A stretch of DNA of 34,741 nucleotides from a bacterium (GCA_029778565.1 JAKOQC010000102.1:1-34741), one strand, 5' to 3'; positions 22,266 to 31,016 are shown, counted from the first letter of the stretch. Made by a program: numbers and translations. The notes: generated by a model not told the origin, from the sequence alone.

Positions 22266-24194
22266 ATGAAGCCAGGATACTTTGTGCGAGTGGACGTAGC
22301 AAATTTTACCGGCCAAGATGGTAAAACGTTTTGGTATAGCTCTGATACCCAGCTAAAGGTAGGTCAGATTTGTGAGGTTCCGTTTGGTAAACGATCGAGT
22401 CTCGGGGTGGTATTACAGATACAGTCGGCAAAACCTGCCAATATTACTGGTCTAAAAGCCGTGACAAAAATATACGAGCATATTCCACTGTTACCCAAAT
22501 ATTTGCTCGAAACTGCCGAGTGGCTAAAAGAGTATTATGTAGCCAGTCCATATGCTGTCTGGACAACTCTCTTGCCTTCGGGCTTGCGGGCCAAACCAAG
22601 AAATGCATCTACCTCAAGCTCAAAAAAACCGCTCAAACCTCTTAATGTACTCAATAGTGAGCAACAGATAGCGTTAGAGCGAATTGTGCAGTCTACTAAA
22701 CCTACGTTACTCGAGGGGATTACCGGCTCTGGCAAAACCGAAGTCTATCTTCACCTAATTGCCGAGGCTCTAAAGAAAAAAAGTTCAACAGTTGTTTTAG
22801 TACCCGAAATTATGCTCACTACTCAGCTAGCAGATAGGTTGGCAGCACATTTTGATACTCTCTACATTGTTCATTCTGGGCTAAGTGTAGCCGAGCGTAA
22901 GCGCATCTGGCTAGAGTGCAATACAAGCTCGCAACACAAACCGGTAATTGTAGTGGGCCCGCGTAGTGCTCTGTGGATGCCGCTGCATAATTTGGGTCTA
23001 ATAATTATTGATGAAGAACACGAACCAAGTTATAAACAAGAGTCATTTTTGCGCTATAACGCCCTACATGTTGCCGGCCATATTGCGAGTACCAAACCGG
23101 CACAATTAGTGCTTGGTAGCGCCACACCACAAGTTAATACAAAATTCTTAGTTGATAAAAATATCTTCACTCTGGCCGAGTTGCACCAGCGACACAACAG
23201 CAGTTTACCAGAAGTAACCATAGTTGATAAAAACAATTTTTCTGGCCTGCTTTCTCCCGAACTAACCCGAGCAATTAGTAAAACACTAAAAGATAATAAG
23301 CAAGTATTACTACTGCTAAATAGACGTGGTAGCGCGAGTAGTCTTATTTGCGACCAGTGCGGTCAGGCTACCCGCTGCCCTAACTGTGACATTGCCCTGA
23401 GCTTTCATGGCGATATTGCTCGCTTGCTATGTCATTATTGTGGCTACCGAAGTTTACCACCTACAAGCTGTAAGCATTGCGGTGGCGAACTAAAATTTGT
23501 TGGCAGTGGTACCCAAAAACTCTTTGAAGAAATTTCTCACCAGTGGCCAGATACCAGAGTAGCTCGTCTCGATAGAGACAATGCTACCTGGCAAAATATG
23601 CACACGCTGTTTCGCGATCTACAAAGCGGTGCTGTAGATATTGTAGTAGGAACCCAAATGATAAGTCGTGGGCTCGATATTGCCAATCTTCGCTTGGTTG
23701 GTATAGTAGATGCCGATACTAGCCTAGCAGTACCCGACTTTACCAGTACCGAGCGCACCTATCAGCTCTTAGCCCAAACGGCTGGGCGAGCTGGGCGACG
23801 CAAAGAATTGGGTACGGTTATTATTCAAACCCGCAATCCAAAACAGGTTGCCATTACCGCAGCGGCTACTCATACGCCAACCCTCTTTTACCAGCAAGAA
23901 CTCGCTACCCGCAAGCGTTATGCTTACCCTCCTTACGTTTATCTGGTAAAATTATGGTATGCACATGCCAACCCTACATTGGCAGAAAAACACAGTGCAG
24001 ATTATCTCACTACCCTACAATCTAATCGCGCGATACGGGTACTTGGCCCCACACCGGCACTACAAAAACGCCAAAGTGGTAAATACGTTTGGCAGGTAAT
24101 TATTAAGGCCAAAACTCGCGCCGAATTAACCAAAATTGTGCACACTTTGCCTCGAGGCTGGCAAGCAGAATTTGACCCGATTAGCGTAATATAA
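22266..24194 (+). CDS. priA: Primosomal protein N' (replication restart helicase PriA)
   Basis: 3'-5' helicase that reloads the replisome at stalled forks. 642 aa. An N-terminal DNA-binding domain (MKPGYFVRVDVANF, FGKRSSLGVVL), Walker A GITGSGKT at 151-158, DEEH at 249-252, and a cysteine-rich zinc module inserted in the helicase (CDQCGQATRCPNC, then CHYCGYRSLPPTSCKHC), followed by GTQMISRGLDIANL and AGRAGRR motifs. The start is ATG 22266; the open frame extends upstream through secD in the opposite direction but has no support. The TATAAT 6 nt upstream implies a leaderless mRNA. def and fmt follow on the same strand. Confidence 0.96.
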   Translation: MKPGYFVRVDVANFTGQDGKTFWYSSDTQLKVGQICEVPFGKRSSLGVVLQIQSAKPANITGLKAVTKIYEHIPLLPKYLLETAEWLKEYYVASPYAVWTTLLPSGLRAKPRNASTSSSKKPLKPLNVLNSEQQIALERIVQSTKPTLLEGITGSGKTEVYLHLIAEALKKKSSTVVLVPEIMLTTQLADRLAAHFDTLYIVHSGLSVAERKRIWLECNTSSQHKPVIVVGPRSALWMPLHNLGLIIIDEEHEPSYKQESFLRYNALHVAGHIASTKPAQLVLGSATPQVNTKFLVDKNIFTLAELHQRHNSSLPEVTIVDKNNFSGLLSPELTRAISKTLKDNKQVLLLLNRRGSASSLICDQCGQATRCPNCDIALSFHGDIARLLCHYCGYRSLPPTSCKHCGGELKFVGSGTQKLFEEISHQWPDTRVARLDRDNATWQNMHTLFRDLQSGAVDIVVGTQMISRGLDIANLRLVGIVDADTSLAVPDFTSTERTYQLLAQTAGRAGRRKELGTVIIQTRNPKQVAITAAATHTPTLFYQQELATRKRYAYPPYVYLVKLWYAHANPTLAEKHSADYLTTLQSNRAIRVLGPTPALQKRQSGKYVWQVIIKAKTRAELTKIVHTLPRGWQAEFDPISVI

Positions 24195-24200
24195 AGCAAA

Positions 24201-24749
24201 ATGATTCAAAAACTCGTTACTATACCAAATAAAGTCTTACGAATGAAGTCGCGCCGTATCGGCTATGTTGATGATGCGATTAAACAAATGGCATCTGACA
24301 TGATTGAAACTACCATTAATTGGGACCACGACAGCGAAATTGGTGCTGCGCTGGCAGCTATACAGATAGGTGAGCCCATTAAATTAACCGTGGTGCGTAA
24401 CGACTTTGAAGACCGAAATAATCACGACTTTACCAGCCTTATTAACCCCGAGATTGTAAAACATAGCACAGAGAAAGTTAGTGATATTGAAGGCTGTTTG
24501 AGTGTGCCAGGTATTTATGGTCGAGTAGATCGCTATCTTAAGGTAAAAGTAAAAGCTGAAGATCTAGAGGGTAATGAAGTACGATTAACCCTCGAGGGCT
24601 TCCCGGCCCGTGTATTACAGCACGAAATTGACCATATGAATGGGGTTATCTTTTTAGACCACATTAAGAGCGCGAAAAATCTCTTTTCTATGAACGAAAA
24701 CGGCAAACTTTCTCCCTTAAGTGGTGATAAACCAAAGGTAGATGAGTAA
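24201..24749 (+). CDS. def: Peptide deformylase
   Basis: Metal-dependent removal of the N-formyl group from nascent proteins. 182 aa. Motif 1 IGAALAAIQIGEP (Q55; second Gly replaced by Ala compared with GxGLAAxQ), motif 2 EGCLSVPG with metal ligand C99, and motif 3 LQHEIDHMNG with ligands H141 and H145 and catalytic E142. It starts 6 nt after priA and ends 3 nt before fmt. The def-fmt pairing is a conserved functional unit. No Shine-Dalgarno is evident. Confidence 0.96.
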   Translation: MIQKLVTIPNKVLRMKSRRIGYVDDAIKQMASDMIETTINWDHDSEIGAALAAIQIGEPIKLTVVRNDFEDRNNHDFTSLINPEIVKHSTEKVSDIEGCLSVPGIYGRVDRYLKVKVKAEDLEGNEVRLTLEGFPARVLQHEIDHMNGVIFLDHIKSAKNLFSMNENGKLSPLSGDKPKVDE

Positions 24750-24752
24750 CAA

Positions 24753-25667
24753 ATGAACAAAGCAAATGCTCAATCGATAGTGTTTTTTGGTACTGGGCAA
24801 ACCAGCCTAGACGCATTAAAAACTCTTGCCGAAGAGTTTGTAATAGAAGCAGTAATTACCAAGCCTGATAGCACCAAGCACAGCAAAGCTCGACCTACCG
24901 AAGTAGCTGCGTGGGCGCGACAAAACGCTATTTCGGTATATAAGCCAGCTGGCAAAAAAGAACTTTCTACGCTGGTGGCCGACAAGCAATTTAGATCGAG
25001 CATTGGTGTGGTACTCGACTACGGCGTTATTATTCCCGAAGATGTCATCGACTCATTCGAGCACGGCATAGTGAATAGCCATTTTTCGCTCTTACCATCC
25101 TGGCGCGGCGCCGACCCAATACGCGCAGCTATTTTGCATGGTGATGAAGTTACCGGAGTAACAATTATGTTAATTGTACCCGAGCTAGATGCTGGGCCAA
25201 TATTAAGTTGGGGTGAGATGCCACTCAATGACTCTACTAACGCAATCGATCTGCGCACACAGCTTTCGGAAATTAACTGTGCTCTGTTGCCCGAAACGAT
25301 TCAACTCTACATTGCCGGCGATATCGAGCTTATGCAGCAAGACGAAACGGCTGCTACATTTACTACCAAAACCCAAAAAGAAGATGGGCTCCTCGACCCT
25401 TCACTTTCACCACAAGAACTACTACGACAAATTAATGCCTATGCGGGTTGGCCCAAGAGTTATTTTGACTGGAACGACAATCAAGTTGTTATTACAAAAG
25501 CTCTTAGCTCAGCCCACAATGCTCCCGAAGGAACACTATCGGTAGATAATGGCAAGCTCTATTATGGCTGCCAAGGCGGCAGCTTAGAGATAATAGAAAT
25601 TCAGCCAGCCGGCAAAAAACCAATGGATAGCAAAAGCTTTATTAATGGATATAAAAACTTACTTTAA
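24753..25667 (+). CDS. fmt: Methionyl-tRNA formyltransferase
   Basis: Formylates initiator Met-tRNA using 10-formyl-tetrahydrofolate. 304 aa. The N-terminal formyltransferase domain starts VFFGTGQTSLDALKTL. The catalytic triad is visible: Asn and His in NSHFSLLPSWRGADPI and Asp in PELDAGPI. The C-terminal tRNA-binding domain ends the protein. The usual SLLPxxRGAAPI has Asp in place of the second Ala. It follows def by 3 nt, and its end overlaps the convergent response-regulator gene by 9 bp. Confidence 0.95.
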   Translation: MNKANAQSIVFFGTGQTSLDALKTLAEEFVIEAVITKPDSTKHSKARPTEVAAWARQNAISVYKPAGKKELSTLVADKQFRSSIGVVLDYGVIIPEDVIDSFEHGIVNSHFSLLPSWRGADPIRAAILHGDEVTGVTIMLIVPELDAGPILSWGEMPLNDSTNAIDLRTQLSEINCALLPETIQLYIAGDIELMQQDETAATFTTKTQKEDGLLDPSLSPQELLRQINAYAGWPKSYFDWNDNQVVITKALSSAHNAPEGTLSVDNGKLYYGCQGGSLEIIEIQPAGKKPMDSKSFINGYKNLL

Positions 25668-26027
25668 GAAAGGTTGGAGTTTTTCGACTACCTGAGAAGG
25701 TGTAAGGTCGGTCTTTACAATATAATCACGTGCACCAAGCTCTTTGGCTTGCTCGATAGTTTGTGGGTCCATAACGTTAGTTAGCACAATTACTGGTAGG
25801 CCTGGTACTAAGTTCTGTTTTTTAAGTGACTTTAATACATCTATACCGTTAACATTCGGCATCATTAGGTCTAACAAGACAAGGTCTGGTTTGTGCTCGC
25901 CAATTTTGTCGAGGGCCATCTGGCCATCTACGGCTTCTACTACCGAAAAATCGGCCTTGGCTAGCTTTAACTGGTACATATTGCGAATAAAATCGTTGTC
26001 TTCAACGAGGAGTACTACTTTGCTCAT
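25659..26027 (-). CDS. Single-domain response regulator (CheY-like)
   Basis: A 122-aa phosphoacceptor receiver with no output domain. Acidic pocket E9 and D10, phosphorylated D53 in LLDLMMP, T83 in VLTN and K105 in YIVKTD are all present. It is encoded directly after the histidine kinase on the same strand, so it is the likely phosphotransfer partner. Its own TATGAT box lies 6 nt before the ATG, suggesting independent leaderless expression as well. Its downstream target is unknown. Confidence 0.93.
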   Translation of the reverse strand: MSKVVLLVEDNDFIRNMYQLKLAKADFSVVEAVDGQMALDKIGEHKPDLVLLDLMMPNVNGIDVLKSLKKQNLVPGLPVIVLTNVMDPQTIEQAKELGARDYIVKTDLTPSQVVEKLQPFLK

Positions 26028-26033
26028 GTATAC

Positions 26034-26039
26034 ATCATA
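26034..26039 (-). promoter_or_regulatory. -10 box of response regulator, leaderless type
   Basis: TATGAT ends exactly 6 nt before the ATG at 26027; no Shine-Dalgarno. Confidence 0.45.
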
Positions 26040-26066
26040 CTTTCTTTTTATACCTTACGTCAATTA

Positions 26067-28280
26067 TTATGTACCAGATTTTGCATGGCTAGCAGCAACC
26101 TTAGCACCAATCTTCTTGCTCTCTTCTAAAACTTGTTTGGGAATACCACTCAGTGGCAGCTTAAAGCCAAAGGTAGAACCTTTACCTTCTTTACTCTCAA
26201 ACCATATCTCACCACCCTGCTGCTCTACTACCCTTTTTACTAAATACAGCCCCAGACCAGTACCATCGGGGCGTACACCTTGGGCATTAGGGGCGCGAAA
26301 CATCTTAGTAAAGAGTTTCTTTTGCACAGCTGCTGGCACACCAATACCATCATCTGCTACCCAAAACTCTACAAAGTCACCATTCAGTACCAAGCTAACT
26401 TTTACGTGTCCACCGCCAGCTGGTGGTGCGCTATAGTGCAAAGCATTGTCTACCAAGTTCATAACCACTTGACGCGTCTTATTCTCATCTATCTGAATGA
26501 TTGGAATCTTCTGCTTGGGTGCCGCGTACGTTAATTCTACTTTCTTACTCTCGGCAAACGATTTTAGCTGCTCGAGCTCTTCTGGTACCAATTTGTTTAA
26601 ATCTACTTGATTACCTTCTAAGAAGAATCTGTTGGCATCCATGCGGCTAACATTTAGCAGATCGTCTATAAGTCGCGCCATACGGTTAGAACCATCTAAG
26701 GTTTGCTCGACAATCTTCATTTGCTCTTTTGTTAGCTTACCAAAATCACCTTCTTGCAGCATACTGGCATACCCTTTAACGGTGGTAAGCGGTGTACGCA
26801 GTTGGTGCGATGCCATACTAATAAACTCATCTTTGGCCTTATCGAGCTCTTTTAGCTGATCGTTAGCATGGCGCAACTGGGCAGTACGCTGTCGCACCTT
26901 CTCGGCCAAAGTTTCGCTAAAGAGCTGAATTTCTTTATAGCTGAGCGCGTTGGCCATAGCCACACTCACCTCGTTGGCGATAATCTTGAGAACTGCTAGG
27001 TCTTGATCATTATAAATATCGCCACTCTTCTTCTCTCCTAGCAACATATAACCAATAAATTTTTCACTGGTACGCAGCGCTAGGCTAATACTAATACCAT
27101 ATTTTTGCATTAGCTCTTTTTTGTCGCTCGTTTGAATATCGTCTCTTACCACTATTATGCGGCCTAGCTTACTTAGTTCTTCTGGGCTAATTTGCCCACC
27201 GCCATTCTTGAAGACATTGTTTTCGTAAAACAGTTGGTTCTCACCAAAGACTATAATTTCGGCCTTGTCGATTTTTATTTGTTTACTCAGCTCGTGCAAG
27301 ACTCGCGAGCTTACCTTGTCTAAGTCTATTTCTGACGCCAAGATTCTCCCAATTTCGTTTACCAACTCTTGGCTGTCGTATCTATCTCGATAAAAAATAC
27401 GATTACTAATACGCTCGAAGAACCGACGCAGCGGTGAAAATGTAAAGGCTAAAATTACAGTTAATACTACATAGATTGCATCACGCCAACCATGGCTCAG
27501 ACTATCTACGAACCTACCTGTTAATTGGAAGGCAATCAAGCTATAAAGAATTGCAATTACACCAATAGTAAGAACGTAGGTTACAGATCTTGCTACAACG
27601 GCACGAATATCAAATAATTTATGCTTAACAATCGCAAATGCTGTTAGACCAATAAATAACAACAGTGATGGTGGGCCCAAATAGCCCAACGACGAAAACC
27701 CCATTACTACCAAAACGAGATTAGTTATCGCAGCTATTACGGCAGATATAAGTATTCCAATTAGTAGAAACTGTACCTGTAGTTTCACTGCACCCTTCGA
27801 TTTTCTAAAGCTCATCGTATAGTTGTACATGGCCATACCGAGATAGATAACTAAGTAGATAAAGAATAAAATGTAAACTGGACCTGTAACAACATCTGCA
27901 CCATAATCCTTAATACTTACTGACTGAACCACCAAAGAAGTTCCGGCAAAAGCAATAAGTAATATGGAAGGTATTGAAATTAAAATAAGTGCTAGCTTTT
28001 TTATCCGGAAATGTTTATTGGGAAATATAAAGGAAAGATATAGATTAAATAATGACATTAGAATAGCACTAACGTATGCAGCCCTGCTAGCAAACATCAC
28101 GATTTCTAATGAGGAAGAATTATCTGCGAAGATTAACGACAGAACCCATAAATCTACCGACATTACAAAAGCAAAAAATGTCTGATTCAAGCGATTTTTG
28201 TTATTATTTAGTAATACAAATATTCCTGTTATGAATATCATTACAAAAGTGAATATGTATACTACTAATCTAATGCTCAT
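26067..28280 (-). CDS. Membrane sensor histidine kinase with GAF domain
   Basis: A 737-aa two-component sensor. The N-terminal half has about nine hydrophobic helices (residues 3-280; the early part resembles the histidine-kinase 7TM sensing region). A GAF-like domain follows (about 305-448), then a coiled coil (about 450-482), HisKA with H492 in SMASHQLRTPLT, and HATPase_c with DENKTRQVVMNLVDNALHYSA, DDGIGVPA and GTGLGLYLVK. All catalytic boxes are intact. Its start overlaps the stop of the unknown gene at 28277 by 4 nt, and the CheY-like gene follows. The ligand is unknown. Confidence 0.93.
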   Translation of the reverse strand: MSIRLVVYIFTFVMIFITGIFVLLNNNKNRLNQTFFAFVMSVDLWVLSLIFADNSSSLEIVMFASRAAYVSAILMSLFNLYLSFIFPNKHFRIKKLALILISIPSILLIAFAGTSLVVQSVSIKDYGADVVTGPVYILFFIYLVIYLGMAMYNYTMSFRKSKGAVKLQVQFLLIGILISAVIAAITNLVLVVMGFSSLGYLGPPSLLLFIGLTAFAIVKHKLFDIRAVVARSVTYVLTIGVIAILYSLIAFQLTGRFVDSLSHGWRDAIYVVLTVILAFTFSPLRRFFERISNRIFYRDRYDSQELVNEIGRILASEIDLDKVSSRVLHELSKQIKIDKAEIIVFGENQLFYENNVFKNGGGQISPEELSKLGRIIVVRDDIQTSDKKELMQKYGISISLALRTSEKFIGYMLLGEKKSGDIYNDQDLAVLKIIANEVSVAMANALSYKEIQLFSETLAEKVRQRTAQLRHANDQLKELDKAKDEFISMASHQLRTPLTTVKGYASMLQEGDFGKLTKEQMKIVEQTLDGSNRMARLIDDLLNVSRMDANRFFLEGNQVDLNKLVPEELEQLKSFAESKKVELTYAAPKQKIPIIQIDENKTRQVVMNLVDNALHYSAPPAGGGHVKVSLVLNGDFVEFWVADDGIGVPAAVQKKLFTKMFRAPNAQGVRPDGTGLGLYLVKRVVEQQGGEIWFESKEGKGSTFGFKLPLSGIPKQVLEESKKIGAKVAASHAKSGT

Positions 28281-28861
28281 ATAGATGGGCCGTGTGTGTT
28301 ACCAGAACTATAAAATACATAATCTATTTTCCCGATTGCGTCGTGGTTGTTTGTAGAGTTAATAATATCCAAAGTCTTTGCTTCGACTGCCCTAAATCTT
28401 TCAGGCAGGATATTTATTAAAGCCTCAGCAGGTACAAAACCTTTACTATTATGGACAATGGCATCTTTATCAAATACCCCTAACCTAATTAAGTACCAAA
28501 TTGCGGTCATGAATGAGCAAGGTAAAGTATTCTTTTTAGATATATACTTTTCATAGCTTTTACGAAGCCTCTTATCTTGAATAATATTCAATAACTTCTC
28601 TGTATACTTAGCCATATCTGCCTCATACGCATAATAATCTGGCTGTACACCCTCATTTTTCAATCTTTCTAGGAAATCATCAACATCGAGCAAGTCTTCT
28701 GTTGAATTGTAATTATCGATGAATACACAAGTCTGGTAATCTTCGTCTTTCAGCTTAGGAAGATACTCCTTTAGACTCTGAATACTTTGCCTGTGTTCAT
28801 CACTAAAAGCTTCATTAGTATATATGTGGCTAAATTCGACTGAAAATTTTGTCTTTTTCAT
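28277..28861 (-). CDS. Unknown soluble protein coupled to the histidine kinase
   Basis: A protein of 194 aa (198 if the TTG at 28873 is used) with no recognised family and no membrane segment. It has an N-terminal region KFSVEFSHIYTNEAFSDEHRQ, an acidic middle (DNYNSTEDLLDVDDFLERL), a single PCSFMTAIWYLIRLGVF hydrophobic stretch and a polar C-terminus. TATAAT (28879-28884) is 5 nt from the TTG and 17 nt from the ATG at 28861, so the ATG is the safer start. The stop overlaps the kinase start (ATGA). Tight coupling suggests a role in the same signalling pathway. Confidence 0.65.
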   Translation of the reverse strand: MKKTKFSVEFSHIYTNEAFSDEHRQSIQSLKEYLPKLKDEDYQTCVFIDNYNSTEDLLDVDDFLERLKNEGVQPDYYAYEADMAKYTEKLLNIIQDKRLRKSYEKYISKKNTLPCSFMTAIWYLIRLGVFDKDAIVHNSKGFVPAEALINILPERFRAVEAKTLDIINSTNNHDAIGKIDYVFYSSGNTHGPSI

Positions 28862-28878
28862 AATTTCTTTCAATGCTT

Positions 28879-28884
28879 ATTATA
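28879..28884 (-). promoter_or_regulatory. -10 box of the kinase operon
   Basis: Perfect TATAAT upstream of the unknown gene-kinase pair. Predicted transcription start near 28872 excludes the TTG at 28873 and leaves an 11-nt leader to ATG 28861. Confidence 0.5.
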
Positions 28885-28904
28885 TAACTAATCCGTTTTT
28901 TTTG

Positions 28905-28937
28905 AAATGAAGAAAGGGGCCGGCTTTCGCCGACCCC
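28905..28937 (-). terminator. Terminator after the GNAT gene
   Basis: On the minus strand GGGGTCGGC (28929-28937) and GCCGGCCCC (28916-28924) pair with one G-T wobble around a GAAA tetraloop, followed by a T-rich stretch. It closes the membrane protein-methyltransferase-GNAT operon. Confidence 0.8.
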
Positions 28938-28961
28938 TTGTAGAACCACTTGGACGCGGGT

Positions 28962-29573
28962 TCAGGACGTAATCCCGTCAGGGTCGTAGATCCAGAACTC
29001 TTTCTCTGGATCAAGAGACTCACAAAGAAACTTGTAACCAAACATGCTCATGGCTTTTTGCACGTATTCAGCATCTCGATGTGTCCGAGTCACAAAATAC
29101 CTATAGCCGTAGATTTTCTGAGCAAGTGCATGTCCCTCGACAAACACCTGTACGGTATTGTCTCGGTAACCGGGAAGAACACCGATGACGTCGACGTAGG
29201 CTGCGTCATTTCCTTCCGGTAAATCCGAAAGTTCATCGACGCTAGAGACGGCATATCCCCAAACCCATGCCACAACTTCGTTTTCAGAGTTCTTACCAAA
29301 GACACCACCAAAATTCGGCTTATTGGCTGCCGTCTCGAAGTACTCCTTCACTCGTTCATTACTCCAGTACTGCTCCAGTTGAGTAGAGCAGACTGGGCAG
29401 TGAGTAAGTCGTGGGTCGTCGTAACGACCAGCTGCACCAAAATCTCCCGGAGGAGAACAATTTGCACAACGCAGGTACTCGTTCCAAGGATCCCGTTCAT
29501 AGAAGTCCCGGAACGATTCTGCAAGCAACTGCAAAGGCATTTCTGTTGCTACAATTGGTTCGATCTTAAGCAT
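28962..29573 (-). CDS. GNAT-like acetyltransferase with inserted zinc knuckle
   Basis: A 203-aa protein resembling GNAT N-acetyltransferases: EVVAWVWGYAVSS strand, then YVDVIGVLPGYRDNTVQVFVEGHALAQKIYGY, matching the acetyl-CoA-binding motif A region (V.pxyR...), and a C-terminal GYKFLCESLDPEKEFW end. Between the first helix and the core sits a four-cysteine zinc knuckle (C36, C39, C59, C62; CANC and CPVC). It is the third gene of an operon after a membrane protein and a methyltransferase. The substrate is unknown. Base composition is richer in GC than flanking genes. Confidence 0.75.
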   Translation of the reverse strand: MLKIEPIVATEMPLQLLAESFRDFYERDPWNEYLRCANCSPPGDFGAAGRYDDPRLTHCPVCSTQLEQYWSNERVKEYFETAANKPNFGGVFGKNSENEVVAWVWGYAVSSVDELSDLPEGNDAAYVDVIGVLPGYRDNTVQVFVEGHALAQKIYGYRYFVTRTHRDAEYVQKAMSMFGYKFLCESLDPEKEFWIYDPDGITS

Positions 29574-29576
29574 GTT

Positions 29577-30227
29577 TCACCTCTTTCGTGCGATGATCAT
29601 CGCATCGATCCCTGCGTAACAGGGAGTAACGGATCGGACAGTAAACCCAACGCTTTCGCACATACCAACCAGCTCATCGCCACTGTAGAAGTGGAACTCG
29701 CTGTTATCGAAGAGTCCGCGTATCGTCAGGTTCAAACCCCAGGCAATGAACCTAGGGATATTGAGTATCGAAATCAACAACTCCTTCGTAGTAGCAAGCC
29801 TGAAGTGCTCTCGCACCAGCGGCATCAGTTGCTCACTGGTGGGCGAAGCAAGCCACAATTCGCCGCCTGGCTCTAGCACTCGAAATGCTTCAGCAAGCAT
29901 AGTTTTCGGATCTGGCAATGCATATAGCACGTTGAGACTCACTACCGTAGCAAACGTAGTGTCTGCAAAAGGCCATGAGCCACAGAGATCCGCTTGAACA
30001 AACTTATTTCCGCGTTTACGAGCAACTCGAAGCATTGTGTCCGAGAAGTCGACTCCGACAATCTCGCGTTGTGCATATTTACTCAGTCGCCCGGTACCAC
30101 AACCTGCATCAAGTACCCTTCCCGGATTCTTGGTAGCTGAGGTTGCTGTGTCGGCGACAAGATTGCGATGTGGTACAAGAGCAAAAAGCGCCTCATACAA
30201 CCACCCTTGCAGTCTCCAGAAGTTCAC
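29577..30227 (-). CDS. Class I SAM-dependent methyltransferase
   Basis: A 216-aa methyltransferase of the type 11 group. SAM-binding motif I RVLDAGCGTGRLS near residue 36, the acidic residue after strand 2 in GVDFSDTML, motif II QADLCGSWPFADTTFATVVS, and the PDPKTMLAEAFRVLEPGGELW segment. The substrate is unknown; with the membrane and GNAT neighbours, small-molecule, lipid or peptide modification are all possible. It starts at GTG 30227, overlapping the stop of the membrane gene by 4 nt, and ends 3 nt before the GNAT gene. Confidence 0.88.
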   Translation of the reverse strand: MNFWRLQGWLYEALFALVPHRNLVADTATSATKNPGRVLDAGCGTGRLSKYAQREIVGVDFSDTMLRVARKRGNKFVQADLCGSWPFADTTFATVVSLNVLYALPDPKTMLAEAFRVLEPGGELWLASPTSEQLMPLVREHFRLATTKELLISILNIPRFIAWGLNLTIRGLFDNSEFHFYSGDELVGMCESVGFTVRSVTPCYAGIDAMIIARKR

Positions 30228-30700
30228 TTTGTCACATCCTCGGTTTTTGACTTGGTAAAACGACTGACCAGTTTGCCAACCGGTGATTCAGTCATTTTCT
30301 TGATGTAGTCCTGCTTGCGATAGTTCTTAATGAAAATCACAAGGCCAATCACCATCCATGCGATAATCCCGGCGGGTACCCACCAAGGGTAACCACGTCC
30401 AAAGATCAGCACATAGAGGTAAGGAATTGCCCAGACAAACCTGTTCAGGGCAATACCATGATACAGAGTTTCTTTATCTCGAGTCACCACACCCTTTGCA
30501 ATCTCAAACCACCCTTTGTAGTAGTGGTAAAGAGTCGCAAAGAGCAAACCGACAAAGATGAATGGATTGATATTCCAGTCAATTGCATTTTGCCAGCTTT
30601 TCTTAAACCAATCAATCAGATAGCCTCGGAAAATGAACAGCAAAAACAGACCTGCAAGTGCGCCTAAGCACACCAGAACTGCTCTCTTCTTAGAACTCAT
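30224..30700 (-). CDS. Four-helix hypothetical membrane protein
   Basis: A 158-aa membrane protein with about four hydrophobic helices (around residues 7-25, 45-61, 86-100, 105-126) and a basic cytoplasmic tail (KNYRKQDYIKKM, KLVSRFTKSK). No family recognised. It leads the operon with the methyltransferase and GNAT genes behind a consensus TTGACA-17-TAGAAT promoter. The leader can fold TCAAGG with CCTTGA just before the start, next to the AAAGG ribosome site. Confidence 0.7.
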   Translation of the reverse strand: MSSKKRAVLVCLGALAGLFLLFIFRGYLIDWFKKSWQNAIDWNINPFIFVGLLFATLYHYYKGWFEIAKGVVTRDKETLYHGIALNRFVWAIPYLYVLIFGRGYPWWVPAGIIAWMVIGLVIFIKNYRKQDYIKKMTESPVGKLVSRFTKSKTEDVTK

Positions 30701-30745
30701 CTCAAGGACCTTTCTCTCGGGTCTGAAACCTTGAAGAACAGTTTT

Positions 30746-30774
30746 ATTCTATCATACCTGTAGTGTTTTGTCAA
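30746..30774 (-). promoter_or_regulatory. Consensus promoter of the methyltransferase operon
   Basis: -35 TTGACA (30769-30774), exact 17-bp spacer, -10 TAGAAT (30746-30751). Predicted start near 30739. An inverted repeat (30791-30850) lies just upstream. Confidence 0.8.
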
Positions 30775-30961
30775 TAATACTTACGCTATTCAACAGGTTA
30801 GCTAATCTGTGTTGTTAAATTTAGTCTGTTTAACCTTTTGTAACCTGTTGTTTTAGGCTCTACAGCTAAAAATGCTGGGATATCGTTAGCTCGCAAGTAG
30901 AAGTACAATATTTAAATAATTTGACCATTTTTATTAGCTATTGATAGGCTATCATAATATT
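30775..30961. other. Intergenic stretch with nested inverted repeats
   Basis: No gene seen. CAACAGGTTA (30791-30800) and TAACCTGTTG (30841-30850) are perfect complements 40 nt apart, enclosing a second pair GTTAAA (30814-30819) and TTTAAC (30829-30834). The rest (30851-30961) is AT-rich without a convincing signal. The nested repeat lies upstream of the -35 at 30769 and could be an operator or part of an unannotated RNA. Confidence 0.5.
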
Positions 30962-30964
30962 GTT

Positions 30965-30997
30965 AAAAAAAATTAGGAACCGCAGTTAAGCGATTCC
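30965..30997 (-). terminator. Terminator of the two-peptide mini-operon
   Basis: GGAATCGC (30990-30997) pairs with GCGGTTCC (30976-30983), one wobble, 6-nt loop, then TAA and eight T (30965-30972). It lies just after the stop of the 42-aa ORF. Confidence 0.85.
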
Positions 30998-31016
30998 ATA
31001 ATAATGAAAATTTTAT

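Noticed and set aside
25744-26436. 230-aa plus-strand ORF across the response regulator and kinase genes
   Set aside because: Antisense shadow of two genes with intact catalytic motifs; composition typical of a reverse-frame ORF.
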